From: Bordetella parapertussis
Lineage (GTDB): Bacteria; Pseudomonadota; Gammaproteobacteria; Burkholderiales; Burkholderiaceae_D
DNA length: 23,412 nucleotides
Assembly (NCBI GenBank): GCA_945883145.1
Contig: CAMCXB010000037.1
Coordinates: forward strand, 1-23,412
Direction: 5' to 3'
Every line of letters starts with the position of its first letter. The stretch's first letter is position 1. Made by a program: the position numbers and the translations under genes. The notes below the pieces were generated by a model that had not been told where the DNA came from, did no database searches, and saw only the letters and a program-made list of their open reading frames with translations. This document shows, piece by piece, positions 13,947 to 20,794 of the stretch.

Positions 13947-14867
13947 TTAGTGTGACTGACCAGCTAAAGCAACCCAACCTTCATGCTCAGCCCAAACTGC
14001 AAGTTGTATGAACGGTTGATAAGCCTGAATCACTTCTTCTGCTTGCCTTGCAAGCACGCCAGATAACACTATTTTTCCTTGTTTATGTAAACGACCACAT
14101 AACATAGGCGCCATCAGTTTTAAGGGACTAGCTAATATATTCGCTAACAAAAAATCATAGCGTTGATCTGGATAAGTGGTGCCGAATTCTTCTGGTAAAA
14201 AATAATCGACAGCACAAGCATTGCGCTCTGCATTATAGCGAGCTGATTCTATCGCTTGTGGATCGATATCTACTCCATGTACTGTACTTGCACCGAGCTT
14301 GCTGGCCACCATAGCGAGTATGCCGGAGCCACATCCATAATCCAACACAGTGCATGATTGTGGCGGATTTTTTTCTAGCCATTCCATACACAGTCGAGTA
14401 GTGGGATGACTACCTGTACCAAAGGCTAGGCCAGGATCAAGTTCTAGTACTAAGGCATCCGGATCAGGCGCTGCATGCCAACTAGGCACAACCCAAATAC
14501 GTTCACCGATATGGATAGGATCAAATTGCGATTGTGTGAGACGAACCCAATCCTGTTCTGCAACTTCACGTAAGCTAAATGGCCAAGAGTGTTTTTTTTC
14601 AGAATACGTTAATGAACATGTAGTACAAGCATTAGCAACTAACTCAGTATGATTTGCATCGGATTCAGCGAGCGCAATCACGCGACTCCGTTCCCAAGCT
14701 TGTCGTTCTGGCTCCATGCCAGGCTCACCAAATAAGGCACGTTCTGCATCGGTGCCTTCATCTGCATCTTCGACTGAGACAGACAATGCCCCTGCTTCCA
14801 TTAATGCATCAGATAAAAGTTCTGCATGCTGGCGTGGTACTTCTAACACTATTTCAGTCCAGCTCAT
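13947..14867 (-). CDS. prmA: Ribosomal protein L11 methyltransferase PrmA
   Basis: A 306-aa SAM-dependent methyltransferase that trimethylates ribosomal protein L11. The N-terminal substrate-recognition domain (MSWTEIVLEVPRQHAELLSDAL) is joined to a Rossmann methyltransferase domain. That domain shows DPGLAFGTGSHPTTRLC, SAM motif I VLDYGCGSGILAM, VDIDPQAIESARYNAERN and the NILASPLKLM active-site segment. Length matches the family. It starts 10 nt after the accC stop, so the two are almost certainly co-transcribed. Confidence 0.96.
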   Translation of the reverse strand: MSWTEIVLEVPRQHAELLSDALMEAGALSVSVEDADEGTDAERALFGEPGMEPERQAWERSRVIALAESDANHTELVANACTTCSLTYSEKKHSWPFSLREVAEQDWVRLTQSQFDPIHIGERIWVVPSWHAAPDPDALVLELDPGLAFGTGSHPTTRLCMEWLEKNPPQSCTVLDYGCGSGILAMVASKLGASTVHGVDIDPQAIESARYNAERNACAVDYFLPEEFGTTYPDQRYDFLLANILASPLKLMAPMLCGRLHKQGKIVLSGVLARQAEEVIQAYQPFIQLAVWAEHEGWVALAGQSH

Positions 14868-14877
14868 GATGGTCTGC

Positions 14878-16260
14878 CTATTTTTTGGCAGCTAGCTTGG
14901 GGTTGTGTTCTAGATCTGGTTTATCAGCCAGTTTATGTTCGAGGTAATGAATGTTGGTGCCGCCTTCTGCAAAACGTGCATCCACCATTAATTCACGATG
15001 CAAAGGAATGTTGGTTTGTATTCCTTCCACCACCATTTCAGATAAAGCGATTTGCATACGACGAATAGCTTGTTCACGCGTTGCGCCATACGCAATCACT
15101 TTACCCACCATAGAGTCATAGTGAGGTGGTACGTAATAACCTGCATACGCATGCGAATCAACGCGTATACCAGGACCTCCCGGCGCATGCCACGCTGTGA
15201 TACGACCAGGTGAAGGCGTGAATTTAAAAGGATCTTCCGCATTGATACGACATTCAATCGCATGACCGGAGATGATGATGTCGCGTTGACGTAGTCGCAG
15301 TTTTTCGCCGAATGCAACACGTATTTGTTCTTGCACTAAATCTACGCCAGTCACCATTTCAGTAACTGGATGTTCGACTTGAATACGTGTATTCATTTCA
15401 ATGAAGTAGAACTCACCGGCTTCATATAAAAATTCGAAAGTACCTGCACCGCGATAACCAATTCTGCGACAAGCTTCAGCACAACGATCGCCAATTTTTT
15501 CTATCAGTTTGCGTGGAATGCCAACTGCCGGCGCTTCTTCAATTACTTTTTGATGACGACGTTGCATAGAGCAATCGCGTTCACCTAACCAAATTGCATT
15601 TTTAAATTCATCGGCCAGTACTTGAATTTCCACATGGCGTGGATTTTCTAAAAACTTTTCCATATACACTTCAGGATTACTGAAGGCAGCACCGGCTTCC
15701 GTTTTCGTCATGGTGACTGCATTTAATAATGCAGCTTCGGTATGAACAACACGCATACCACGACCACCACCACCACCTGCAGCTTTAATGATGACGGGAT
15801 AACCAACCTTACGCGCAGTTTGGATAATAATTTTTGGATCATCCGGTAAGGCACCTTCAGAACCTGGTACGCAAGGTACACCGGCTTTAATCATGGCTTG
15901 CTTAGCTGAGACTTTATCGCCCATTAAGCGAATTGAGTCTGAACGTGGGCCTATAAAAACAAAGCCAGATTTTTCTACCCGTTCTGCAAAGTCAGCATTT
16001 TCAGACAAGAAGCCATAACCAGGATGGATCGCTTCCGCATCCGTGACTTCAGCTGCGCTAATGATAGCGGGCATACTTAAATAGCTTTGCGCAGAAGCAG
16101 CAGGTCCTATACAAACAGATTCATCGGCGAGCTTGACGTATTTTGCTTCGCGATCAGCTTCTGAATGAACCACAACAGTTCTGATACCCATTTCGCGACA
16201 AGCGCGTTGAATACGCAGAGCGATTTCACCTCGGTTAGCGATGAGAATTTTTTCGAACAT
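14878..16260 (-). CDS. accC: Acetyl-CoA carboxylase, biotin carboxylase subunit AccC
   Basis: A 460-aa ATP-grasp enzyme that carboxylates the biotin on AccB using bicarbonate, the first half-reaction of malonyl-CoA synthesis. Motifs: MFEKILIANRGEIALRI, HPGYGFLSENADFA, the glycine-rich loop IIKAAGGGGGRGMRVV, WLGERDCSMQRRHQKVIEEAP, FIEMNTRIQVEHPVTEMVTGVDLV and AIECRINAEDP. The ATG at 16260 gives the family's standard N-terminus; a start three codons earlier (16269) is possible. It follows accB after about 80 nt containing an inverted repeat, and prmA follows 10 nt later. Confidence 0.97.
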   Translation of the reverse strand: MFEKILIANRGEIALRIQRACREMGIRTVVVHSEADREAKYVKLADESVCIGPAASAQSYLSMPAIISAAEVTDAEAIHPGYGFLSENADFAERVEKSGFVFIGPRSDSIRLMGDKVSAKQAMIKAGVPCVPGSEGALPDDPKIIIQTARKVGYPVIIKAAGGGGGRGMRVVHTEAALLNAVTMTKTEAGAAFSNPEVYMEKFLENPRHVEIQVLADEFKNAIWLGERDCSMQRRHQKVIEEAPAVGIPRKLIEKIGDRCAEACRRIGYRGAGTFEFLYEAGEFYFIEMNTRIQVEHPVTEMVTGVDLVQEQIRVAFGEKLRLRQRDIIISGHAIECRINAEDPFKFTPSPGRITAWHAPGGPGIRVDSHAYAGYYVPPHYDSMVGKVIAYGATREQAIRRMQIALSEMVVEGIQTNIPLHRELMVDARFAEGGTNIHYLEHKLADKPDLEHNPKLAAKK

Positions 16261-16274
16261 AGTGAGCATCTGTA

Positions 16275-16324
16275 TGCCACTGCAAGCAATCTCGTCGAAT
16301 AACGATTTGCAGCTAGCGGTGGCA
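16275..16324. other. Nested inverted repeat between accB and accC
   Basis: The outer arms TGCCAC (16275-16280) and GTGGCA (16319-16324) enclose the inner arms TGCAA (16281-16285) and TTGCA (16307-16311), with a further TCGT/ACGA pairing (16292-16295 with 16302-16305). On the accBC mRNA this would fold into a long imperfect hairpin filling most of the 80-nt gap. No T-run follows, so it is unlikely to terminate. mRNA processing or stability control between the subunits is possible. Confidence 0.5.
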
Positions 16325-16340
16325 CAACACCTTTGTGAAG

Positions 16341-16793
16341 TTATCCAATGACGAACAGAGGCTGGCCGAACTCAACTGGTTGTCCGTTTTCGACCAGGAT
16401 TTGTGTGATGACGCCAGAAGCATCTGCATCAATCTCATTTAAGAGCTTCATCGCTTCGATAATACAAATCGTGTCACCCTCTTTAATACTCGCGCCTAGC
16501 TCTACAAATGGCGCAGCGCCCGGAGCTGAAGAGCGATAGAAAGTACCCACCATAGGCGATTTAACGATATGACCAGTAGGCTCGGCGGCCACCACAGGCG
16601 CTGCCGCGACGGGGGGTTGCGCTTGCTGCATTACTGGTGCTTGAGTCATGGGTTGCTGCATCATCACCATTTGGTTTGATACGCCCGATGATTTTACGAT
16701 TTTGACTTTGCTTTCTCCTTCTGTGACTTCCAGTTCGGAGATGCCTGATTCTGCAACTAAGTCGATCAGAGTTTTGAGTTTTCTTAAATCCAT
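16341..16793 (-). CDS. accB: Acetyl-CoA carboxylase, biotin carboxyl carrier protein AccB
   Basis: A 150-aa biotin carrier. The N-terminal part (MDLRKLKTLIDLVAESGISE) is followed by a Met/Gln/Pro/Ala-rich flexible linker (about residues 40-75). The C-terminal biotinyl domain (about 78-150) contains SPMVGTFYRS and EAMKLLNEI, with Lys116 the biotinylation site, and ends FGQPLFVIG. Length is usual. It is upstream of accC in the conserved accB-accC pair. A TATAAT on the minus strand at 16854-16849, about 55 bp upstream of the ATG, suggests it also has its own promoter downstream of aroQ. Confidence 0.96.
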   Translation of the reverse strand: MDLRKLKTLIDLVAESGISELEVTEGESKVKIVKSSGVSNQMVMMQQPMTQAPVMQQAQPPVAAAPVVAAEPTGHIVKSPMVGTFYRSSAPGAAPFVELGASIKEGDTICIIEAMKLLNEIDADASGVITQILVENGQPVEFGQPLFVIG

Positions 16794-16848
16794 TGATGAT
16801 CCGTTTTTTGAAACAAGAGGAAAATGGTCCTGCTAAGAATGAGCCGCG

Positions 16849-16878
16849 ATTATAAGCTTTGCAGCGAGATAATGGAAG
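16849..16878 (-). promoter_or_regulatory. Putative accB promoter
   Basis: On the minus strand a perfect -10 TATAAT lies at 16854-16849. The -35 is weak: TTCCAT or CTTCCA, at 17- or 18-bp spacing. It lies in the 95-bp gap between aroQ and accB. Confidence 0.45.
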
Positions 16879-16888
16879 TTAGCTAAAT

Positions 16889-17326
16889 TTAAAGCTTTTT
16901 GATAGCAAATTCAATACTAATGCGATAACCGTCTGGGCCCAAGCCACACACCACGCCGGCGGCTAATTCAGACAAATAAGAGTGATGCCTAAAGCTCTCT
17001 CGCTTATAAATATTCGAGATATGTACTTCTACAAACGGAATCGCTACACCAGCAAGCGCATCTCGTAGCGCGACACTGGTGTGGGTGAGACCACCTGGAT
17101 TAATCACAATCGCCTCCACGCCTTGCGCTTTAGCAGCCTGAATCCTGTCGATTAAGTCGCCTTCATGATTGCTTTGCAAGCAAGCCAACTCAGCTCCAGC
17201 TGCCTGAGCTTGTGCTATCGCCGCTTGCTCGATTTCTGCCAAAGTGGTTGCGCCATAGACCTCAGGTTCACGGCTACCCAATAAATTCAAGTTAGGGCCA
17301 TTTAACAGTAGCAGCTTTTTTGCCAT
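16889..17326 (-). CDS. aroQ: Type II 3-dehydroquinate dehydratase AroQ
   Basis: A 145-aa dodecameric-type enzyme converting 3-dehydroquinate to 3-dehydroshikimate in the shikimate pathway. Motifs: LLLNGPNLNLLGSREPEVYG (Arg19 and Tyr24 of the active-site loop), QSNHEGDLIDRIQ, VINPGGLTHTSVALRDAL and VEVHISNIYKRESFRHHSY (catalytic His), ending GPDGYRISIEFAIKKL. Length fits exactly. The gene lies 80 bp after tlpA and 95 bp before accB, the order seen in many Burkholderiales. Its ribosome site is weak, and an inverted repeat lies 32 bp upstream. Confidence 0.96.
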   Translation of the reverse strand: MAKKLLLLNGPNLNLLGSREPEVYGATTLAEIEQAAIAQAQAAGAELACLQSNHEGDLIDRIQAAKAQGVEAIVINPGGLTHTSVALRDALAGVAIPFVEVHISNIYKRESFRHHSYLSELAAGVVCGLGPDGYRISIEFAIKKL

Positions 17327-17357
17327 CGAGATAGCGCTTAATTTGACGAAGAAGGGC

Positions 17358-17376
17358 GCATTTTGCCGGAAAATGC
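17358..17376. other. Perfect 7-bp inverted repeat upstream of aroQ
   Basis: GCATTTT / AAAATGC arms around a 5-nt GC-rich centre (GCCGG on the plus strand), 32 bp upstream of the aroQ ATG. It could be an operator-like site or an mRNA hairpin; no regulator is recognised. Confidence 0.4.
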
Positions 17377-17397
17377 AGTGCTAAGGCAAGCGAAAAG

Positions 17398-17414
17398 CCG
17401 CAACGCTATTGCGG
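17398..17414 (-). terminator. Weak hairpin overlapping the tlpA stop codon
   Basis: On the minus strand CCGCAA-TAGCG-TTGCGG is followed by CTTTTCGC. The loop contains the tlpA TAG. The T-tract is short (4), so it is at best a partial terminator or attenuator between tlpA and aroQ. Confidence 0.35.
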
Positions 17415-17927
17415 ACTGAGTAAATCTTCGCGTAATTTTTTCATGTCTAGGCGACCAAGATAGACTTTGCGAACTTGACCTTGTGGGCTGATTAAGACCG
17501 TAAAAGGTAGCCCGCCCGCCTGATTTCCAAATTGTCGCGCCAGTTCTGTGCCGTTCATACCGGCGACAAGTAGTGGGTAAGTGATGTGATGGGTTGAAGA
17601 AAATTCACGAATATTGGAAGGGGAATCAATGCCGATTCCAATAATTTGCAGATTCTTATCGGCTAACTCCGTCTGCAAGGCGACTAATTCCGGCATTTCT
17701 GAAACACAGGGAGGACACCAAGTAGCCCAAAAATTAATCAACAGAAGTTTGCCTTGCCATTCTTGTAACTTATGCGTTTTATTTTCTACATCCGGTAGAG
17801 CAGTCGCCATCAAACTAGTCACGGCTATTTGTTCGGGAGTGGGCTGACTCTTTTGCCAACTGACATAGGCACCAAATGCCGTAACCAGCAATGCCGCCAA
17901 AATCAGGGATAGGGTTTTGATTTTCAT
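17406..17927 (-). CDS. TlpA-like membrane-anchored thiol:disulfide oxidoreductase
   Basis: A 173-aa protein with an N-terminal membrane anchor or uncleaved signal (about residues 5-22, LSLILAALLVTAFGAYV) and a thioredoxin-fold domain facing the periplasm. The active site is WATWCPPC (Cys71, Cys74). The cis-proline segment is GGLPFTVLI, followed by SPQGQVRKVYLGRL. The AhpC/TSA-Redoxin type with CPPC is typical of TlpA/ResA/CcmG reductases that reduce disulfides in the periplasm, often for cytochrome c or oxidase assembly. The exact partner is unknown. It overlaps the upstream gene by 4 nt (ATGA), so they are coupled. Confidence 0.9.
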   Translation of the reverse strand: MKIKTLSLILAALLVTAFGAYVSWQKSQPTPEQIAVTSLMATALPDVENKTHKLQEWQGKLLLINFWATWCPPCVSEMPELVALQTELADKNLQIIGIGIDSPSNIREFSSTHHITYPLLVAGMNGTELARQFGNQAGGLPFTVLISPQGQVRKVYLGRLDMKKLREDLLSPQ

Positions 17928-18538
17928 GTTGGATCGTCTTCATTGAGTAGCGCTTTTAGCGTGCGCAAATTTAAATATTCTTGAGCATTCCCGTTACCTG
18001 TTTTGGATGCGCTACGTACATCGTCGGGTTCATACATAGTCAGGTGCACGCCTTCGTTCTTCCACATAAATGAGTAGGTCTCCACGAGTTCACCTCTTTG
18101 TTTAGCATGCCCTGTCTCGCTAACGTCATAGTCGACATCAGCATTTAATAAAAAAACAGCAACATCTTTACTGCTTTCAGGGAAAAGCTGAATATGAATA
18201 TCAGTGTGCTCACCAGCCGTGCCGTTAACCACAGCACCAACTAATCGAGGATGAAAACGCTCCAATATTTGCATCAGTTCTACTGCTAAAAGCCTGAGCG
18301 CTTTTAAGCGTGCGGGTTGTTCATCACCCATGAAAAGTGCCTGATATTCACGTACCTCAGCTTCTACTTGTGCATTATCTGGCATCACATCGCCATGTGT
18401 TTTGCTATTACCTAGTACGAGTTTTGCAGCTTTACGTTTGGCAGTGGCATAGTCAGTGCCGTCCTCAGCAATCATACGAGCCGCGGCCATGGCAATTTCC
18501 ATTCTGAGGTGTTCACCATCACTAGGATAGAGGATCAT
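17924..18538 (-). CDS. Uncharacterised 204-aa protein next to mpl (nucleotidyltransferase-like)
   Basis: No established function. Residues about 12-75 are helical and basic (AAARMIAEDGTDYATAKRKA). The centre reads LVGAVVNGTAGEHTDIHIQLF, which resembles the G-[GS]-x-D-[IL]-[HD] core of minimal nucleotidyltransferases: glycine turn, then T-D-I-H-I on a beta strand. It is followed by VAVFLLNADVDYDV and a C-terminal part with HLTMYEPDDVR. I recall related Burkholderiales proteins in the same place being labelled UDP-N-acetylmuramate-alanine ligase; nothing here supports that, as there is no Mur ligase P-loop. The label may come from neighbourhood with mpl. It is divergent from mpl (223-bp gap) and coupled to tlpA by a 4-nt ATGA overlap. 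A shorter start at Met13 is possible. Confidence 0.75.
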   Translation of the reverse strand: MILYPSDGEHLRMEIAMAAARMIAEDGTDYATAKRKAAKLVLGNSKTHGDVMPDNAQVEAEVREYQALFMGDEQPARLKALRLLAVELMQILERFHPRLVGAVVNGTAGEHTDIHIQLFPESSKDVAVFLLNADVDYDVSETGHAKQRGELVETYSFMWKNEGVHLTMYEPDDVRSASKTGNGNAQEYLNLRTLKALLNEDDPT

Positions 18539-18761
18539 AAGCGTTCAATTTACTGTCGTAATTACTGAATTAGGGATACAGAGTGCGCCTAGTGCAAGAG
18601 TGAGGTACTGTAAAACCACTGCAAGTCATACCTGCATCCAGATGCTGTTAGCGTGAGCTAGTGAGATGGTGAGAGTTTTAGTCTGAAAATCCATGCTCGG
18701 ATACGTTAGCCAGAGGCTAGGCTCAGGTAAAATCCCACAGTTATAAAAACCTGATTCTACA

Positions 18762-20150
18762 ATGCATATTCACATACTTGGTATCTGCGGTACCTTCATG
18801 GGCGGACTAGCTGTACTAGCGCAAGAAGCTGGACATAAAGTCACGGGCTGCGATGCCAACGTCTATCCTCCTATGAGCACGCAATTACGTGCACAAGGCA
18901 TAGAACTAATTGAAGGTTTCGATCCTGATCAACTGAAATTAAAGCCTGATCTCTTTGTAGTGGGGAATGTCGTCTCACGTGGTAATCCATTGATGGAGGC
19001 AATTCTCAACCAAGGTTTGCCTTATACATCCGGTCCGCAATGGATAGGTGAACATATTTTGCAAAATAAATGGGTCTTAGCAGTGACGGGTACGCATGGT
19101 AAAACCACGACCTCATCTATGCTCGCTTGGATACTGGAAGACGCTGGCTATCATCCGGGCTTTCTGATCGGTGGTGTACCTATGAATTTTGGTATCTCAG
19201 CACGTTTGCAAGGTAAGCTGAATGAAAATCCTTTCTTTGTGATTGAAGCGGATGAATACGACACTGCCTTCTTTGATAAGCGCAGTAAGTTTGTACATTA
19301 CCGTCCACGTACAGCGATACTGAATAATCTTGAATATGATCATGCAGATATTTTTCCTGATCTCACTGCGATAGAAACGCAGTTTCATCATCTAGTGCGT
19401 ACCGTGCCACAGATAGGTGGGTTGATCGTGAATGGACGTGAAGAATCTTTGCGTCGCGTGATAGCACGTGGATGTTGGAGTCACACTGAATGGTTTGGTG
19501 GTGCAGTCGAAGAAGGTTGGTCTATGCGTGAGCATGATGATGCCTCATTTGATGTGCTGCTTAAAAATGAATTGATAGGCACTGTGCATTGGTTCTTATC
19601 GGGTGAACATAATCGATTCAATGCCATTGCTGCGATTGCAGCAGCACGTCACGCAGGAGTCCCTCCTGCACAAGCGATTCAAGCATTAGCGAGTTTTGAA
19701 AATGTAAAACGTCGTATGGAGACGCGTGGTATCGCTAAAGGCATCAAAGTGATTGATGATTTTGCACATCATCCCACCGCGATTGCGACCACAGTGGCAG
19801 GATTGCGTCAACAGCTAGGCAAGTCAAGAATACTGGCTGTATTAGAGCCACGTTCCAATACGATGAAGTTAGGCACCATGAAAGATGCCTTACCTGGAAG
19901 TTTGTTCGCAGCTGATTTAGTTTTTGGTTATGGCGCTAAAGGCGAAGGTAAGAATGCATTAGGTTGGGACTTAAGTGCAGCACTTGCACCTTTAGGTGCT
20001 AAAGCCAAAGCGTTTGATGATTTAGATTTATTGGTGAGTGCTGTTGCTGCTACAGCACAATCAGGCGATACGATACTCGTGATGAGTAATGGTGGTTTTG
20101 GTGGCGTACATCAAAAACTACTCGATGCCATCAACAGTCGTGTAGATTAA
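18762..20150 (+). CDS. mpl: UDP-MurNAc:L-alanyl-gamma-D-glutamyl-meso-diaminopimelate ligase
   Basis: A 462-aa Mur ligase-family enzyme that re-attaches recycled murein tripeptide to UDP-MurNAc. The N-terminal UDP-binding domain is MHIHILGICGTFMGGLAVLA. The ATP P-loop is AVTGTHGKTTTSSMLAW (around residues 108-120), followed by EADEYDTAFFDKRSKFVHYRP and NLEYDHADIFPD in the central domain. The C-terminal domain is recognisable by KVIDDFAHHPTAI, AVLEPRSNTMK and VMSNGGFGGVH. GTFMGG near the N-terminus and the EADEYDTAFFDKRSKF segment distinguish Mpl from MurC. It fits with ampD earlier in the window in the same recycling pathway. The 223-bp upstream gap holds short hairpins (GCATC/GATGC near 18634-18645, TAGCC/GGCTA at 18707-18719) but no firm promoter. 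Confidence 0.95.
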   Translation: MHIHILGICGTFMGGLAVLAQEAGHKVTGCDANVYPPMSTQLRAQGIELIEGFDPDQLKLKPDLFVVGNVVSRGNPLMEAILNQGLPYTSGPQWIGEHILQNKWVLAVTGTHGKTTTSSMLAWILEDAGYHPGFLIGGVPMNFGISARLQGKLNENPFFVIEADEYDTAFFDKRSKFVHYRPRTAILNNLEYDHADIFPDLTAIETQFHHLVRTVPQIGGLIVNGREESLRRVIARGCWSHTEWFGGAVEEGWSMREHDDASFDVLLKNELIGTVHWFLSGEHNRFNAIAAIAAARHAGVPPAQAIQALASFENVKRRMETRGIAKGIKVIDDFAHHPTAIATTVAGLRQQLGKSRILAVLEPRSNTMKLGTMKDALPGSLFAADLVFGYGAKGEGKNALGWDLSAALAPLGAKAKAFDDLDLLVSAVAATAQSGDTILVMSNGGFGGVHQKLLDAINSRVD

Positions 20151-20160
20151 ATCTTCATTC

Positions 20161-20730
20161 ATGATTCTTTATCTACATGGTTTTCGATCTTCTCCACAAT
20201 CTTACAAAGCCCGCATGATGCGAGCACATTGTGCAGCCCATGAAAAACTGGATCAATTTATTTGTCCACAATTACCAGCTTCACCAGCAGCTGCTATGCA
20301 CATGATAGAAAATATTGCGAGCCAACATGCTGTACAGACTTTAACAGTAGTGGGTTCCTCATTGGGCGGATATTACGCAACTGCCTTGGCTGAGAAAATA
20401 GGATGTAAAGCAGTGCTACTCAATCCTGCTGTACGACCTGCCCAAGATTTACAAGATCATATTGGTGAACTTACGACATGGCATAGCAATGAGCCTTTTG
20501 AGTTTAAGCCAGAATACATCGCTGAGTTAGAAGCCATCGCAGTCAATAACATTACACGACCAGAGCGCTATTTTTTAATAGCAGCAACCGGCGATGAAGT
20601 ATTGGACTGGCAAACTATGACAGATCATTATCAAGGTGCGCGACAACGCGTCATCAACGGTAGTGATCATGGGTTATCCGATTTTGAGCACTACATCGAT
20701 GAAGTAATTGCATTTTGCAGCGATAAATAA
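20161..20730 (+). CDS. YqiA/YcfP-family alpha/beta-hydrolase (esterase)
   Basis: A 189-aa single-domain alpha/beta hydrolase. It shows LYLHGFRSSPQSYKA (oxyanion region), the nucleophile elbow VVGSSLGGYYA with Ser67, the acid in AATGDEVLDW and the catalytic His in INGSDHGLSDFEHY. These are the order and length of the YqiA branch (UPF0227), which has weak esterase activity and unknown natural substrate. It starts 10 nt after the mpl stop, so it is co-transcribed with mpl. The exonuclease gene follows 64 nt later. Confidence 0.9.
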   Translation: MILYLHGFRSSPQSYKARMMRAHCAAHEKLDQFICPQLPASPAAAMHMIENIASQHAVQTLTVVGSSLGGYYATALAEKIGCKAVLLNPAVRPAQDLQDHIGELTTWHSNEPFEFKPEYIAELEAIAVNNITRPERYFLIAATGDEVLDWQTMTDHYQGARQRVINGSDHGLSDFEHYIDEVIAFCSDK

Positions 20731-20746
20731 TCAAGGATTATTCATC

Positions 20747-20791
20747 ATGCATGCTATTCAGATGAACCAACAAATACAACGACTAAAGTAA
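20747..20791 (+). CDS. Possible 14-codon leader ORF before the RNB exonuclease gene
   Basis: ATG...TAA encodes MHAIQMNQQIQRLK. AAGGA (20733-20737) lies 9 nt upstream, and the TAA ends 3 nt before the exonuclease ATG. It has a better ribosome site than the exonuclease itself, so it could drive coupled translation. It is short, Gln-rich and not recognised; chance is quite possible. Confidence 0.25.
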   Translation: MHAIQMNQQIQRLK

Positions 20792-20794
20792 GCA

